NCBI GenBank assembly: GCA_013398055.1
Contig: VZRS01007521.1
Coordinates: 210,564 to 274,563, forward strand
Direction: 5' to 3'
DNA: 64,000 bases
Source of the DNA: Ifrita kowaldi
Lineage: Eukaryota > Chordata > Aves > Passeriformes > Cinclosomatidae
Positions 1 through 12,900 of the stretch are shown piece by piece (position 1 is the first letter of the stretch; every line of letters starts with the position of its first letter). The notes below the pieces were generated by a model. It was not told the origin of the DNA, did no database searches, and worked only from the letters and a program-made list of their open reading frames with translations. A program made the translations under genes and the position numbers.

Positions 1-1476
1 GTAGTCTGAAGAAACTGTCTGTCAAGGAATTAAGGCATCTTCATTGAGGTTGGCCGAACCACTCCCCAATCCCACCTCTGAATGACCAAATAACCATGAT
101 GGCAGATCAGACACTCCACTGTCCTGAGAACATGTGATGTCAGGTGTGCCATCTGGCAAACTGAATCCTGTCCCAAGCTCCTTTAGATCCTTTCTGAAAT
201 CAAAACACTGGGTAAAGGCTTAGGCATCACTGAACAGCCGCAGGGACTTCTCCTGCCTCAGGAAGATGCTACCCCTCAGTCTCGGTACCCATAAGCACAG
301 CCTTCAACACCAGGATTCTGCCACCACCACAATATGCCCCTGGCCATCCCTCTCCCATACACCCCTAAGAAAATTCCATCCTTTCCCATCCCTCACTACA
401 ATCTTCTCATCTGCTTGTCATTCTCACCCTCCTACTCTGCCATGACTTCAGTCATTTTTGGTCTTTACGCTACAGCAGTTCTCGCTGTGTTTCAGACTCA
501 GCATCTCTGTTAGGGTAGGAAAAAGGCTCCCAGCACCCTCTCTATTACTACTGGAGTAACTGATTATGCATATAAGAGACTAATCATTCATTAAAAGCTC
601 AAGCTCTCTAAATACAGCTTTCATGAGGACATAGATGAAGAAGTTTTCTTCTACAGAGAGTCAGCCTGGAGGTACTCAATATCCTTTCTGCCCAACCCAG
701 TGAAATCTGCTGTGCTGCAAGTAAACTGGAATAGTTTCTCCAGAATGTAAGAACAGGGGGGAAAAAAATTCCTGCAGACCAAAAATCACACACTATGTGT
801 TATGAATTAAAAATTATCCTCTCTGCTGAAGGCCATAGCACTTGCTCTTGTTGCTTGAATATTAACATCAGCTTAGAACTGAATCAGCAAAGCAGCGCCC
901 TAACAAGGTCACCAGCAGCACAACTTTCAGCTGTCAGACGCCCATTTCATTTACATGTCACTTTTAAAGCTGTATCCCCACAGGGTTGATTTTAATTGGA
1001 CTGTGGATGACATGTTTTCATCGTGAAACAATTCTGGCACAAGTCATCATAAAACAAATCAAGCCGGTTTAGTTACCTCTGGCAAACTGAAACCCACAGG
1101 TTAATTGTTAGGAAACCAGAATGTAGTAAACAGCACAGTGGGGATGGTTCAAATGGTGAAAAAGCCTACGCTGACAGCAGGCCTGGTGCAAACTGTTTGC
1201 CAGAGAGGCCTGACTGCTTCCAAAGGCTGAGTGTGGACTGCTGACAAAAATCAGGTTACCACGAGCTATGTACTCAAAGGCACAACATGCCAGAAACTCC
1301 TACATCACTAAAATATTCAGAGGTATTAATAAGTCATACAGTCAACATCTGCATCAAAATATATATTGATTGGAATAACATGGGAAAAAACAGATGAGAA
1401 GCATCTACTGAGTGTCTGGGTTGTATTCACTCCTATAAAAGGTATCACTGCACCTATTAATCAATTTATGTTGTCA

Positions 1477-1915
1477 GACACAAAGACATGGAATACTGCA
1501 TCCAGCTCTGGGATCCCCAACTTAAAGAGGACATGGAGTTGCTGGAGTGAGTCCAGAGGAAGCCAAAAAGATCCTGCAAGGAATGCAGCATCTCTACTCT
1601 GGGCACAGGTTGGGAGAGCTGGGGGTGCTCATCTGGAGAAGGTTCCAGGGAGACCTCAGAGCCCCTGGCAGTGCCTCAAGGGGCTCCAGGAGAGCTGCAG
1701 AGGGACTTGGGACAAGGCATGGAGGGACAGGGCACAGGGAATGGCTTCCCAGTGCCAGAGATATTGGGAAGGAATTCCTGTCTGTGAGGGTGGGGAGGCC
1801 CTAGCACAGGTTTCCCAGACAGGGCTTAGAGCAATCTGGTCTAGTGGAAGGTGTCCCTGCCCATGGCAGGAGGTGGAACTGCATGAGCTTTAAGGTCCCT
1901 TTCAATTCTGTGAAT
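1477..1915 (+). mobile_element. CR1 LINE 3' fragment
   Basis: This is a roughly 440-bp 5'-truncated CR1 copy. It shares the blocks gagtccagaggag, ctccaggagagctgcagag, ggaaggaattcctgtctgtg and ggtgtccctgcccatggcag with the copy at 34993-35474. It ends at the degraded CR1 tail aaggtccctttcaattctgtg. Confidence 0.88.
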
Positions 1916-2090
1916 CTACTACTATTTCTTGTATTTGACTAACAAAATTGCAGAACGGAGCAAAGAGAATGCTTTCTTCTGCTCCATATAGTTCGGGTAA
2001 AGAAAGTTAGATGTGTGAAATAAAAATACCTTGGTCAAAGAATGGGTGAAGCCCAAAGACATGACAGTGGCAGATTGTCAGAGTACACTA

Positions 2091-2500
2091 TGTAGTAATA
2101 GAGATAAGCCCTGAAGGCTGGAGAGAGAGAGAGAGCTTCTTTCCTGGGCCCGGAGGTGACCCTGGGACTGCATCCAGGTCACCGGGGCTGAGCAGAGAGA
2201 GGATTGTGAGTTTGTGGGCAGGGCTGGACCTGTGAGAGGTGATGATTGTAGTTTGTGACCTTATAGGGTATTGTTTACCTGTCACCATAATAGGCAAAAT
2301 CTGGGCACTACCCCAGGTGATTGGGGGACACTGTGGGGAGCATCCTTCCTGTTTATATGATGTTATATCCGGGGTTTGCTGGTATTTAGGGGGAATTCTG
2401 GCTGTGCAATAAACGACTTTGCATCTCCCTCTTGTGTGTGGAGTCCATGCCCATGTGTGATCACTGCAGCAGATTCTCAGAGAAGAAATTATTCCAGCTT
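2091..2500 (+). mobile_element. Candidate solo LTR of an endogenous retrovirus
   Basis: The segment begins tgtagtaata, has a TATA-like stretch (tatatgatgttatat near 2355) and, about 50 bp on, a poly(A) signal (aataaa near 2408) followed by a short U5-like GT-rich tail. This order fits a U3-R-U5 layout. No internal gag or pol is adjacent. The 3' edge and a target-site duplication could not be fixed, so the call is tentative. Confidence 0.4.
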
Positions 2501-3759
2501 ACAGACTGCAGGGTACAGGGACCTGGACGTGGGAGGGACCTTTAATACGAACCACTGTGCTCACAGTAAAAAAGCAGGAGGCAAAACACCCAATGGTCTT
2601 CTGTGTGGTTATTCCCACAACTACTTGTGAAGAAGGAAACCGTGGCAGAAAAAGGGAGCTTGGGCAGCTCTAAATTTTGATATCTAAATAAGGAACTGCA
2701 GGCAGTAAGGATTTTGATACCTTCAATGCATACACTGGGGTTGAGGTGAGAGGGGAGACAGCTTTTGTGTGAGATTTTTTAGATCTTCTTACAAATGACC
2801 AAGGAAGAATCTATCAGGAAGCCAACTCCCAGGTGTCAGACCTCATCCCTCATCATCGTGGCATCCAACACCACGTAAGGAAGAGGTGGCTCTGGCAGTA
2901 CCCTAATGGTGGGCAAAATTTATCAACCACTTGAAATGAAGCAGATCAGAGAGGGACAAGCCAAATAAAGTCCCATGGCTGTACTCTGCACACAGTCAAA
3001 GACACTTAAAAGAGGGGAGCATGAGAAGGGAGAGGGCTACAAAATAAGCAAAATATTTCATTTACTTCAAGAAAACCATGTTATCTGATCCTCAGTATCC
3101 TGCAAACAGGAAAAGAAGTTGCCAGAACCGAAGAGTTTGAGTTGCCATTGCAGACTTGAAAATGACAAACTTGTACTCAGAACAAGCTAAGTTGGGGTAA
3201 TGTTTACCTAAAACATTAATTCAGAGGGGAGTGAAGAGTAAGGGAAAATTGGAGAACACTAAAAGAGGCAGACTGGTACAACACTTTTAGAAAAGAACCA
3301 CACTAAAGAAACTCTGGAAGAGGGTCTTGCAGCAAGAGATGGGTGTGCAATGCCAAAGGCACTGGAAGAACTAAGACTTGGAAGCAAGACCAGAGTGTCT
3401 GCTTTACAGCAGAAATTGCAACATTAGAATGGAACAAGATCAAAGGGAAACTGGAGACGAGGAAGACAGCTTGGAATGAGCAGAGAACTTGGAGAGGATG
3501 GGGAAATAGGAAGAAAAAGACAATCATCCACAGCCACATGACTTCTAATGATTCTCTGATTTGGCAAATGCAGGAAATGTTAATATAGAGCACCCAGAGG
3601 AACGTTCTGGTAGTAATTGGAATAGCTGGCATGTGATCTACTTATAAATTTTCCACAGCCAGTTCAAGGGAGAGGCGAAATCTATAAAACAGCATGAGAT
3701 AGTGAGATTTTATCTTCTGTAATGATGGGTGTATCCCAGGGAAATGGCATTCTGCTCAC

Positions 3760-3924
3760 ATGGGATGTACTCTACTGTCTGCAGTTCTGCAGGGAAGATA
3801 ATTCTCTCAATGGCTCCATCATCCTCTGATTTATCCAGCCAGCGGCCACAAGGGAACTTGAGGCACCGTCCCAGGGATGGGGCATCAATCTCCACCCATT
3901 CCAGAAACCAGCCAGTTGAATTAC
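3760..3924 (-). CDS. LOXHD1: LOXHD1 exon W (PLAT9, end), residues 1108-1161
   Basis: This 165-bp symmetric exon (phase 1 to 1) encodes NSTGWFLEWVEIDAPSLGRC, then LKFPCGRWLDKSEDDGAIER and IIFPAELQTVEYIP. The acceptor is TGTGGTGGAGAG-free CCACAG/GT. The donor CCAT/GTGAGC is strong. The frame stays open past the donor to a TAA at 3710-3712. I prefer splicing because the donor is good, and human LOXHD1 continues here with PLAT10 starting with a split Phe codon. Confidence 0.92.
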
Positions 3925-6900
3925 CTGTGGTGGAGAGATAACAGTGAATAACCCATGAAGCCTTTACAGACAACAGCAAATGAATCACTGCACGCCAGAC
4001 CTCCGAGAAATAAATCTTTCTGTCTTTTGCCAAAGGGAATATAGAATATATGACATAAAGACCATTGGATGCAATTGCCCGGGATTGAGCTAAAAAGCTT
4101 TACATTTCTAGAAGTGTCAGGCTAAAGATGTGCGTGTGGAAGTGCTAATTACTTGATCACTTTTATCAATTGGCCTCTGTAATAATCGAGAGCAGTTATC
4201 AACAAACTGGTCCCTTAATGCCCCACAGGGGAAGAGATCCATGCATATCTGCACTGCCTCCCTTGTTTGTAGCAGATACACAGAATTCTGTCTAAAAAGC
4301 AGCCAAAACACCATGAAAAATTTAATAAAAAAATGAAACAAGTCTGTGGGTGTCACGCAATAAAAACAAATACGGGGTTTGGTGATACCTGTGACATCTC
4401 TCTAAAGACATGGCTGTAGAACTATAGAGACTCTTGCAGAGGGAGAGGGTGCAAAGCTGCCTGCAAGTTGACACCACCGAGCTCGTAATGTCACATGGGA
4501 GTGGAGTTAACCACAAAGATAGTAGCAGCAACAGCCAAAGTGACAGCAAGGATCTGTCACCAAAAGGTAAATTACATTTGGGGTCTTGGAGGCAGGTTAT
4601 TTTATACAGCAATGCGCCCAGTGCACTAGAAACACTGCATTACAAAGCAGATTATCTTACCTTTATTGTCATGGCCTATCTTGATTTTTTTCAGGTCTCC
4701 AATGTCCACAGACTCCACTGTAAACTCATCTACCTTCCCACGCTCAAACTTGTTCTTGTTAATCTTTGAGGCTTTTAGGCTGACTATCCCTGTTGTGGAG
4801 ATGCAAAAGGACATTGTTCAGCATGTGAAACAAATCCTCTGGGAATGTCAACAGTGGAACGAGGGAAGTGGCTAAAATGCAAAAATTGGCTTTTCATCTC
4901 AAGATCTGAGCTTTGTCCCTCCCTCTGAGCCCAAGCCTGTATCAACACCCAAAATATACAGAATTCCTCCCTTGAATGATCCTCTGGCAGTGCAATGGGG
5001 ACGATGTTGTCGTGCTGTGCTCGCAGTCAAAGAAATCGGTGCTACCCATCAGTTCCCTGTCACTCTCACAGGCATCCCAGCCACTGCACACACGTCTCAG
5101 CTGCTTCCAAGAGGATTTGCTCATCAGCTGATTAAATACTTCTGGGCCACTCAAAGAGGCAGAGGAGGGTTGGGTTTCAGGAGCATGCTGATTCACTGCT
5201 GAGGAAAGCAAATCATCCACTGTATTCACTACTCAATAATGTAGTCCCAGTCAACTGTGCTGTTTCTATAATTGAAATTAAAACCTTTAGACCAGCAGCT
5301 GGTGCAAATCAGCATTGCAAAGTTTGGCAGTGATTTACAGCAGCTGGTGCCGTGCTCCGAGTTACCACGATGCGTGCACCGACTGCGAGAACATGAAGTT
5401 GCACGAAAAGGAGTGAGAAATGGGTATTGAGGAAATGAAAAGAAACCATGACCTGTCTTTTCAGGTATCAAACAGGGAGTTGCTGTCCTTTTCCATCATT
5501 TGAAGCCATACCTGTATCGTCTCTACTTCCATAGAGCGTGATGAAGACGTTGGCATCTGTCCCAGCATTCTTCTTGTCCCCGGTTTTCACTTTCACTGTG
5601 TATGTCGTTGATTTTGCTGCCATATAAAATATCTTAATTTAAGAGTGTGAACTCTGACCAGGAGTTTACTTTTCCTTGCATAAATGTGTGCTTGGTTTGA
5701 GTTTTGTTTTGACTGATCACAGCCATGCTGTAATCTCTAATTCCTAGGCTACACTGTGGTAGCCCTTGAGGTGAGCTGGGCCAGCTGATTCCAGAGGCTT
5801 CTACTGCTCCAGTCACTCAGCACATTACCTGCATATCTACAGATAAGAAATGTGCTCGAGCCTTCCCATTTGCTTCCTGGGAACCTCTAACCCTCCTTAA
5901 AGCTGCCTCTGACTGTAATATTTCATTGAAAAAATCTGCATACCCCCCTTTATTTCATTGGCATCAGATAATATATGTGCATATAATACATACCAGAAGG
6001 TGTTTACACTGACATATACAGTTCATATTCACAAACACACCTTTCAGAACAGCGTCAGTAGGGAGGTTTCTACTGCACCATGGTCTAGAAAGTGCAGTAA
6101 ACTCATAAAAAAGGTGGAAAAGTCTAATATGGTCTTGGCTCAGCTGCTATAACCTCAAGATTTCCAAAATGGAATATTTCCTCCCTAGTTAGACATATCT
6201 TTCCAAGATGCTGAAGAACCAGCACATCCTTCTGAACCAAAGGGATAAACACTTTGTGGAGCTTTTTTGACTACACAGCTTTCAGGAATTATTCATATAT
6301 TTAAAAGCATCTGAGGGGGAAATAGGGGAGAGTTTAAAACCTTTCACTGACTATGAAACCAGTGGAAGTGTTGGGCACTCAGCCCTTTGCAGGATTGGAC
6401 CCAGGAGTGTGTCGCTGCTCTGTGGTTGCCATGCAAAATTATTTACAAGTGAGGCAAAGTTATTTTGGAGGACAGCAGACACAAGCAGCAAGATGGAAAG
6501 TGAGATAAATTTAGGTCCCTTCTCTTTCTCTGGGTGTGTTTTCCCTCTGCTCAGTTTCATGTTGGAACGTTTAACCGTTACAGTCCATGATGTGAAGTGA
6601 ATGAGATTTATTCCTTAGACATTAGCCACCAATATGCATTTCGGTTCAAAAATGATGATTGAACACATTACCCATCTTCCCAGATTTGTCACTTTGGGTC
6701 CAACCTTGCAAGATGGTTAAATCGACTAAAAATGAGGAGGGTCCACTCCTCGGAGTCTGACACACACTTGACACTTCACTCAGATCTGAAAATTTCATTT
6801 TGGGGCAAAATTACTCACAGCTCAGTGAGTAACTGCTACTGATAACTGCTAATGCCCTCATGAGCCCTAACAACCTGGTTCCTTTCCAACCCCACACTGG

Positions 6901-9900
6901 AAGAAATGCAAGGCCAACATATATATTCCACCTTTCTGCTCCAGGCCCAAAGTTGCAGGACTCTGGCCGTCATTTTCCGAATCTTTCTTCACAAATGCTT
7001 CATCCACGGGCACCAGCTCCCTGGCAATCTGACCGTCGTCTTCCTCGACTGCCAACCACCTCTGGCATGGAAAATAATACCTACAAAATGACAGCAACAC
7101 CCAGCGCTTACACAGGACTTGACAGGCTTTAATAACATAAATAAGCACAGATCAGAGGCTACTTGAAGAAAAAAATAAAACAACAAGATTACTCAAAGCT
7201 GAGCGGTACATCTGTTTTCATCCTCAAGATCTGGTGTTTGTGGGAACTAAATCCATAAATAGGTTAGGGAGCACATACTACAAAGTGCTGTTTCTGGGCT
7301 GCCAGCCCCACATGATTGATTCATTTTAATTTCACTCCCAGAAAAAGTTTAGTAACTTGAAGGACCTCCAGTCTCCCAGGCATTTTATGTTTATGAAGAC
7401 TGGACCCATCTTGTCCTTATGAGTGGTCCCATCCATCAGAGCATTGTGCAACTTTTAAGCATGTGATTTCCAGCATGTTCCTGCTCAAAGGCAAGCCTAT
7501 ATTTCAGGTTTACAACAGCCTGTTCTTTGCTCATCCAGATGTCTGTGGAAATCATGTTTTCTTAGATCAGAATTTGCTTTTGGCCCAGATGTTTACATTA
7601 AGTACAAAAGGCAAACAAAACATGAACTCAGAGACTTCCAAAGTGGGGCCTAGAAAGGAAATGCTTGAGTGCAACCTCTGCTCCAGGAGGGAGAGATGAG
7701 TCCCTCCCAGGAGAAACAGAAAAAAGCTGAGGTTCCCTTCTAAACACTGCTGGTTCCCAAATCACAGAGGTGCTGGGATTGCAAAAACCCCCACACACAG
7801 GTACCCCAGACTGGCCCCACGCTCTGTATCATGGCACAGTGACCACAAGGCTCCCAAAGGATGCCCGCTCCCTGTGAGCTGGTGAGGAGCTGCAGTGACG
7901 CCCTTCTGCATCTCCTCTGCCTCCCCACGCTTCTGCAGGCTCCTGAGAACGTGGCCCTTTTTCTGACCACGTGAAAAGGGCACAACAGGCTCCTCACGTG
8001 GTGCTCTCTTTGAGGTCAATAATCTCTACCCTCTCCAGGTACCAGCTGGGCCTAGAACCAGAATTATCGTGGCGGATCCGCAGCTTCTTCAACTCTCCCA
8101 GGTCAATGGCTTTGATGGTGAACACGTCTACCTGCACAGGAGGCAAGAGGCAAATGACTGTGTTTCCAAGAAAGAAGGAAAGAAAGGCAGTAAATAGCCA
8201 AGGATAGTCTTTTTCCCCATTAAAAAATAGCTATTTGTAAGTTATCTTTGCGCTCTTTGTGTGGGTGTACAAAAATAATGACAGAGCTGTGAGGTCTCCC
8301 ATTAACACTCATGTTTGTCTCCTACAAGGCAGTAATAGCCTTGGAGCTGCCCACCCTTCACTCCTTTCTTTACCTCATCCCAGTTTCAGCTTCCTGTAAG
8401 TTTGACTTCGCTCTGCTAAATATCATTCCTTTCAGGCTTAGTATTTCCTCACAGACTGAATCTGGAACTGGACAAAAACATATTGACTCCGTGGAAATTC
8501 TCCTGCACACCTCTGTGTAGAATCCTAGAATATCCAGAGTTGGAAGGGATCCACAAGGATCACAGAGTCCAGCTCTTGGCTCTGCATGGGACAGCCCCAA
8601 AATACAGCCCATATGCTTTATTTCAAATATTTCAGAATTTCTTCCTTTTGTCGTTTACCACAACCAAGAGGATCATTTATTAACTGTGTTAGTGTGACAG
8701 GATGGTCCTTGTTATTATAACAGTTTAAACATCTTAATGTGATTAATATGTTGGTAGACGTTGGGTTTGTACTCCCAAGAGTAAGGAACATTACATTTGC
8801 AGCTTGGAGCTCTTCCCACTGAATGAAGAACCATGTGCAGGTTGCAGTTTCACCAGTGCCAAGCTCATAAATCACAGCTAACAGCTTATTTAACAACCTT
8901 AGGCTCTTTTTTTTTTTGTGGTTGCAAGCCACAGCTGCTTTTTGTTTCTATAATTTTTTGTTCTTCAAAATTATTCCTTGAAAAACTCCTGGCTGTAACA
9001 GTAGCTTGTTAATTGTTCATAAAGTTTTTATAGCAAATACTCAAATACAAGAGATGATCTTTAATTGGATTGGATTATAATGTAATTACAGCACACTGTG
9101 TAATATTGCTTTTATTCCCTGGCTGGTTGGCTAGAACATTTAGAATAGTATTTGCATCTAAATATGTACATACTTGAACTGCCCCACAAATACTCTCCAA
9201 TATTAATTTAAAGTTTGTAAGTTTTAAGTATTCCTGAAAGGAAGCATTATTACCAGAATGTTTACAGGAAGCAGATGCAGAAGGTGGCTCCAACACGGAA
9301 TTGGTGTTCATCTTATTATTCAAATGAATCTCCCCTGGAAAATGTTTTGAGGCATTTTGCTTTATATAATATATTTTGGAAATAAAACACGTTTGAAAGA
9401 AGTGAGAAGAGACTGTATTGAATGGCCAGCACGTCAACCGAGAGAATGCTGCCAGCCTTCTGCTCGCTTGAGTGAGTGGAGCTCATGCATTACCTGTCCT
9501 TTCTCAAACTTGTTGAGGTTATTTGACCTTTTCAGCTGGCGCTCACCCGTGTCTCCTCTTTCCATGCCATAGATGCTCAAGAAGACATTAGCATCCGTCC
9601 CAGCCCCCCACACAGTCCCAGTGAGAACGTGGACTTCATACGTATTTTCTGCAAGTAAAATTGCAAAGGTAGGTCAGGAGGGCCCCAGAACTGGCCATGT
9701 TCCATCGAATCCGTGTCTCACCGTGAAAGCGTGTAACCCCTGAAATGCCAGCACAGAAAGAGTTTGCCTGGAGTTTGCTGGCATCTATCTTAAAACATGA
9801 GCAAATCTGTCTTCCTCCAGCCCGTCTCCTTGGCCATAACAACAGTTATATCTTGCTAAACTCTCAGCCACAGTGGTAACCTCTGGGACTCAATCCAAGT

Positions 9901-12900
9901 GCCCCAGATGACCTTTGGTGAACCCTATAGAAGTCCGTCAGGATATTCCAATTTCAGGCTGTCTCCTCCATGTTCTGCCTTAGTTTACCCACCATCCTCT
10001 TCCTCCCTAGCTTGACCCACCACTGCGTGGGGTAAGATGCAGCTCATGCCTGGGGCAACGGGGTGGCTGTGGGGGATAAGTAGTCCTGCCAAGCAGCGCA
10101 GTGTGGTTATCATCCTTCATGCAGAGGCAGGACACATACACACACACACACGTGTTCCCTCTGGTATTTACCCTCCAGGTCAGATTCTCCATCAGGCACC
10201 AGCTCCACCACGAGCTCCTTATCCCCTTCATCCTTAGCCAGCCAGCGATGTGCCACAAAGGTGTAGACATCCATTCCTTCTTCTGCTTTGGCCTCCTCCT
10301 CTTCCTCCTCTTCAGGCTTCTTTTTCTTCTTCTTTTTATCAGACTCCTTCGCTTTCCCGGACAGGCGCTTCAACGTGACGCTTTCCAGGAACCATCCATC
10401 CCCAATGCCTGTCCCGTCGTGGCCTATCCGAATCTTATAAATCTTGCCAACATCTGCAGCCTCTCTCTGCCACCAAGGGGAAGTCAGCACCCAGGGGGAT
10501 AAGAAGACAATCTTAATTTCATGAAGCGCATTCTTAAAAATGATGAGCACTGCCTCTATCACACAAAGTATTTAAGCAAGGATAAGAACAATTTCTCAAT
10601 GCAAGTTTACCTTCATTTTTTCCTTTCTGTTTTACTATTTCATACTTTCCATTACCAAATCTCATCGGAACGCACTGAGCTGAAGACATTCAGAGCAGCC
10701 ACGATGAGGAGAGGATCTAAACCTTTATTTATTTGGCTCCCTACTTCCTCACTCCTCTCCTTACCTGTATTGTCTCTGTGCCGTCACTAAAGATATGATA
10801 ATACCACATCAGGTTTTTACAGATTCTCAGTGCATGAGGTATCTTGAAAATTAATAATAAGATGCCTTTCATACTCAGCACAGGATATGAACCCAGCAAC
10901 AAGCAATAATGGTGCAGTGAAAAGGCAGTTAACTCATATAACCTGATCTCTGACTCAGATCGTGGGTTTGGAAGGCCCTTCTCTTTCCCTCTCATCTGGA
11001 AAATTAGAGAAGTATTTTCTCACTTTTCTGGTGTGCAGAGAGGATGCAATCATTAGTGGTTACAGTGCTTCAGTGGCAGAAGGCTGATCTGTAAGAAGAT
11101 TTACGTCCCTCTAGTCAGCACAGCAGACACAATACCTTCTTGGTTTAGATTATCTGTCCAGATTACTACGTAATGAAGTTGGATAGAACATTTTACTTCA
11201 CACGATCCTTCAACAACCCATGACTTGTTTTTGATGATTGCTTATGCTGTTACACAGTGTTTATGTTATAAAACTCGCAAACATTTGCTTCAGGCTGAAA
11301 TCTGGGACCTGGCATGTAAGGTTTTAGTCTAGAAGCGTTTTGTAGATTAAAACAAAATCAATTGCACACAAGATGCTTATCAGAAAACTGAAATTGATCC
11401 CACTGTCCTGACATAAAGAATGTATCTTTCCCTACATGGCTTTACTCTTAGATTTGCTGTAATCATCCTGCATGCCTTGTCCATAACTGATGGCATTTCC
11501 TATTCTCATGTAGCTCACAGAGTCTTATTTTTGCCCGTGTCTTTTTGTAAATATTCATATAGTGAAAGAGATAGAGGATCTGTTTATTAATGCTCCAGAG
11601 CTTCTGCCTTGTGTGCTTATAAAAAAATCACAGAAATGGGCATAATTTTCAAATCTGGCAATAAATATCAGAGAGAGGATATAAGCACAGCTATGTAAAC
11701 AGAACACTGTACATATGGCTTTATTATAAATCTAATATTGGCTAATAGCTCTTACTCATAAATTTTAGAAAGCTTATTTCCTTTAAAATTGGAGAAACCT
11801 AATCTTAAAATTATAGAGAGTTTTTAAAAAGCAAACATTTATAAGGTACTAGTCATTTCAAATCCCCAAAAACTCATTAAAAATGGATAAACATCAGTAA
11901 CTCCATTCAGTAAAGCAAGAAAATGAGGCAGAAGGAGGTGAACTGATCTCAAAAATACACATTACAAAACTGGTAAAGCTGTGTACAAAGGCACCTCCAT
12001 TTGGCCACTGACAGCAGGAAGGATATCCCAGTCTTGATGATTCAGGGGAGCTTCAGCAATTACCTTCAAGCTTAACTGTGCTGAGATGGATCCAACCTCT
12101 GTGGGACTGCAAATTCATAAGACGTAGGCACTGCTGTGCCGAGCCTTGTACTGTGAGCACATATGACAGATGTGCCTTAATCCTGCTTCCATCTGGACTC
12201 TCTGCTTCACTGTCCAGATGTTGGTCTCTCCTTCAATACAGGAGGATGTGGCTCTGACGTGTCCTGACAGAGCATCCCGTCTTTGCTCTGATCCCACATC
12301 AGGGCAAGTGCTAAGACTGTTCATTTCCCCCAAACTGTGGATTCTCTGGACAGAAACTCCAAGCTAACACGGCAGAAGAGAACATTGGTCCAAAAGGGTG
12401 ACGATGCCTGACCATGTTGTGATCCACCCCTGCTGCTCAGCCTCATCAGCCCAGCATCTCTTGCTGGATTATCCAAGTCCTAGCTCACTCCCCTGAGTCA
12501 TGTCGGAGGTTTCTCACCCCTCCAAACACTCCCTTTGCTGCTGGGCTGCTCGGAGAGAGGTGTGGGCTCTGCAGTATAAACCTGAATTCCGACCACCCTG
12601 GCACCTGGAGGCCTGTGCTGTGCACCTCGAGCACCAGGGCTGTGCAGTGCCCACTGGAACAGTGCTACAGGCACCATAAAATCCATAGGGCATTCACACA
12701 TTCACGGGAATTACAGCTGCAAACCTCCGCAGGGCTGACACCTGCACCCATACTTAATGGTGTGTGTGAACACAGGCAAACCTGGGATTCCTTATATTCT
12801 TATACAAGTGGGTTTTTTTCCCCAGCTACACAATAAGAATTGGCAATAACATGGGGTCAGGCCCAAAGTTTAAAGCCTTTTGAGATCCTTTTGAAAGTAA

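Larger units (their letters stand above)
1..3759 (-). other. LOXHD1: LOXHD1 intron after exon W (incomplete)
   Basis: This is intronic sequence 3' of the last exon seen. It holds a CR1 copy (1477-1915) and a candidate LTR (about 2091-2500). No GTDANVF-type coding segment for PLAT10 was found on the minus strand. I see nothing else in the remainder. Confidence 0.8.

Noticed and set aside
1366..1893. 175-codon plus-strand open frame
   Set aside because: Most of it lies inside a CR1 3' fragment.
3710..3759. Reading through exon W to the TAA at 3710, as a gene end
   Set aside because: A strong donor (GTGAGC) sits at the end of the PLAT-like sequence, and orthologous LOXHD1 continues with more PLAT domains. 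The read-through residues look like intron.
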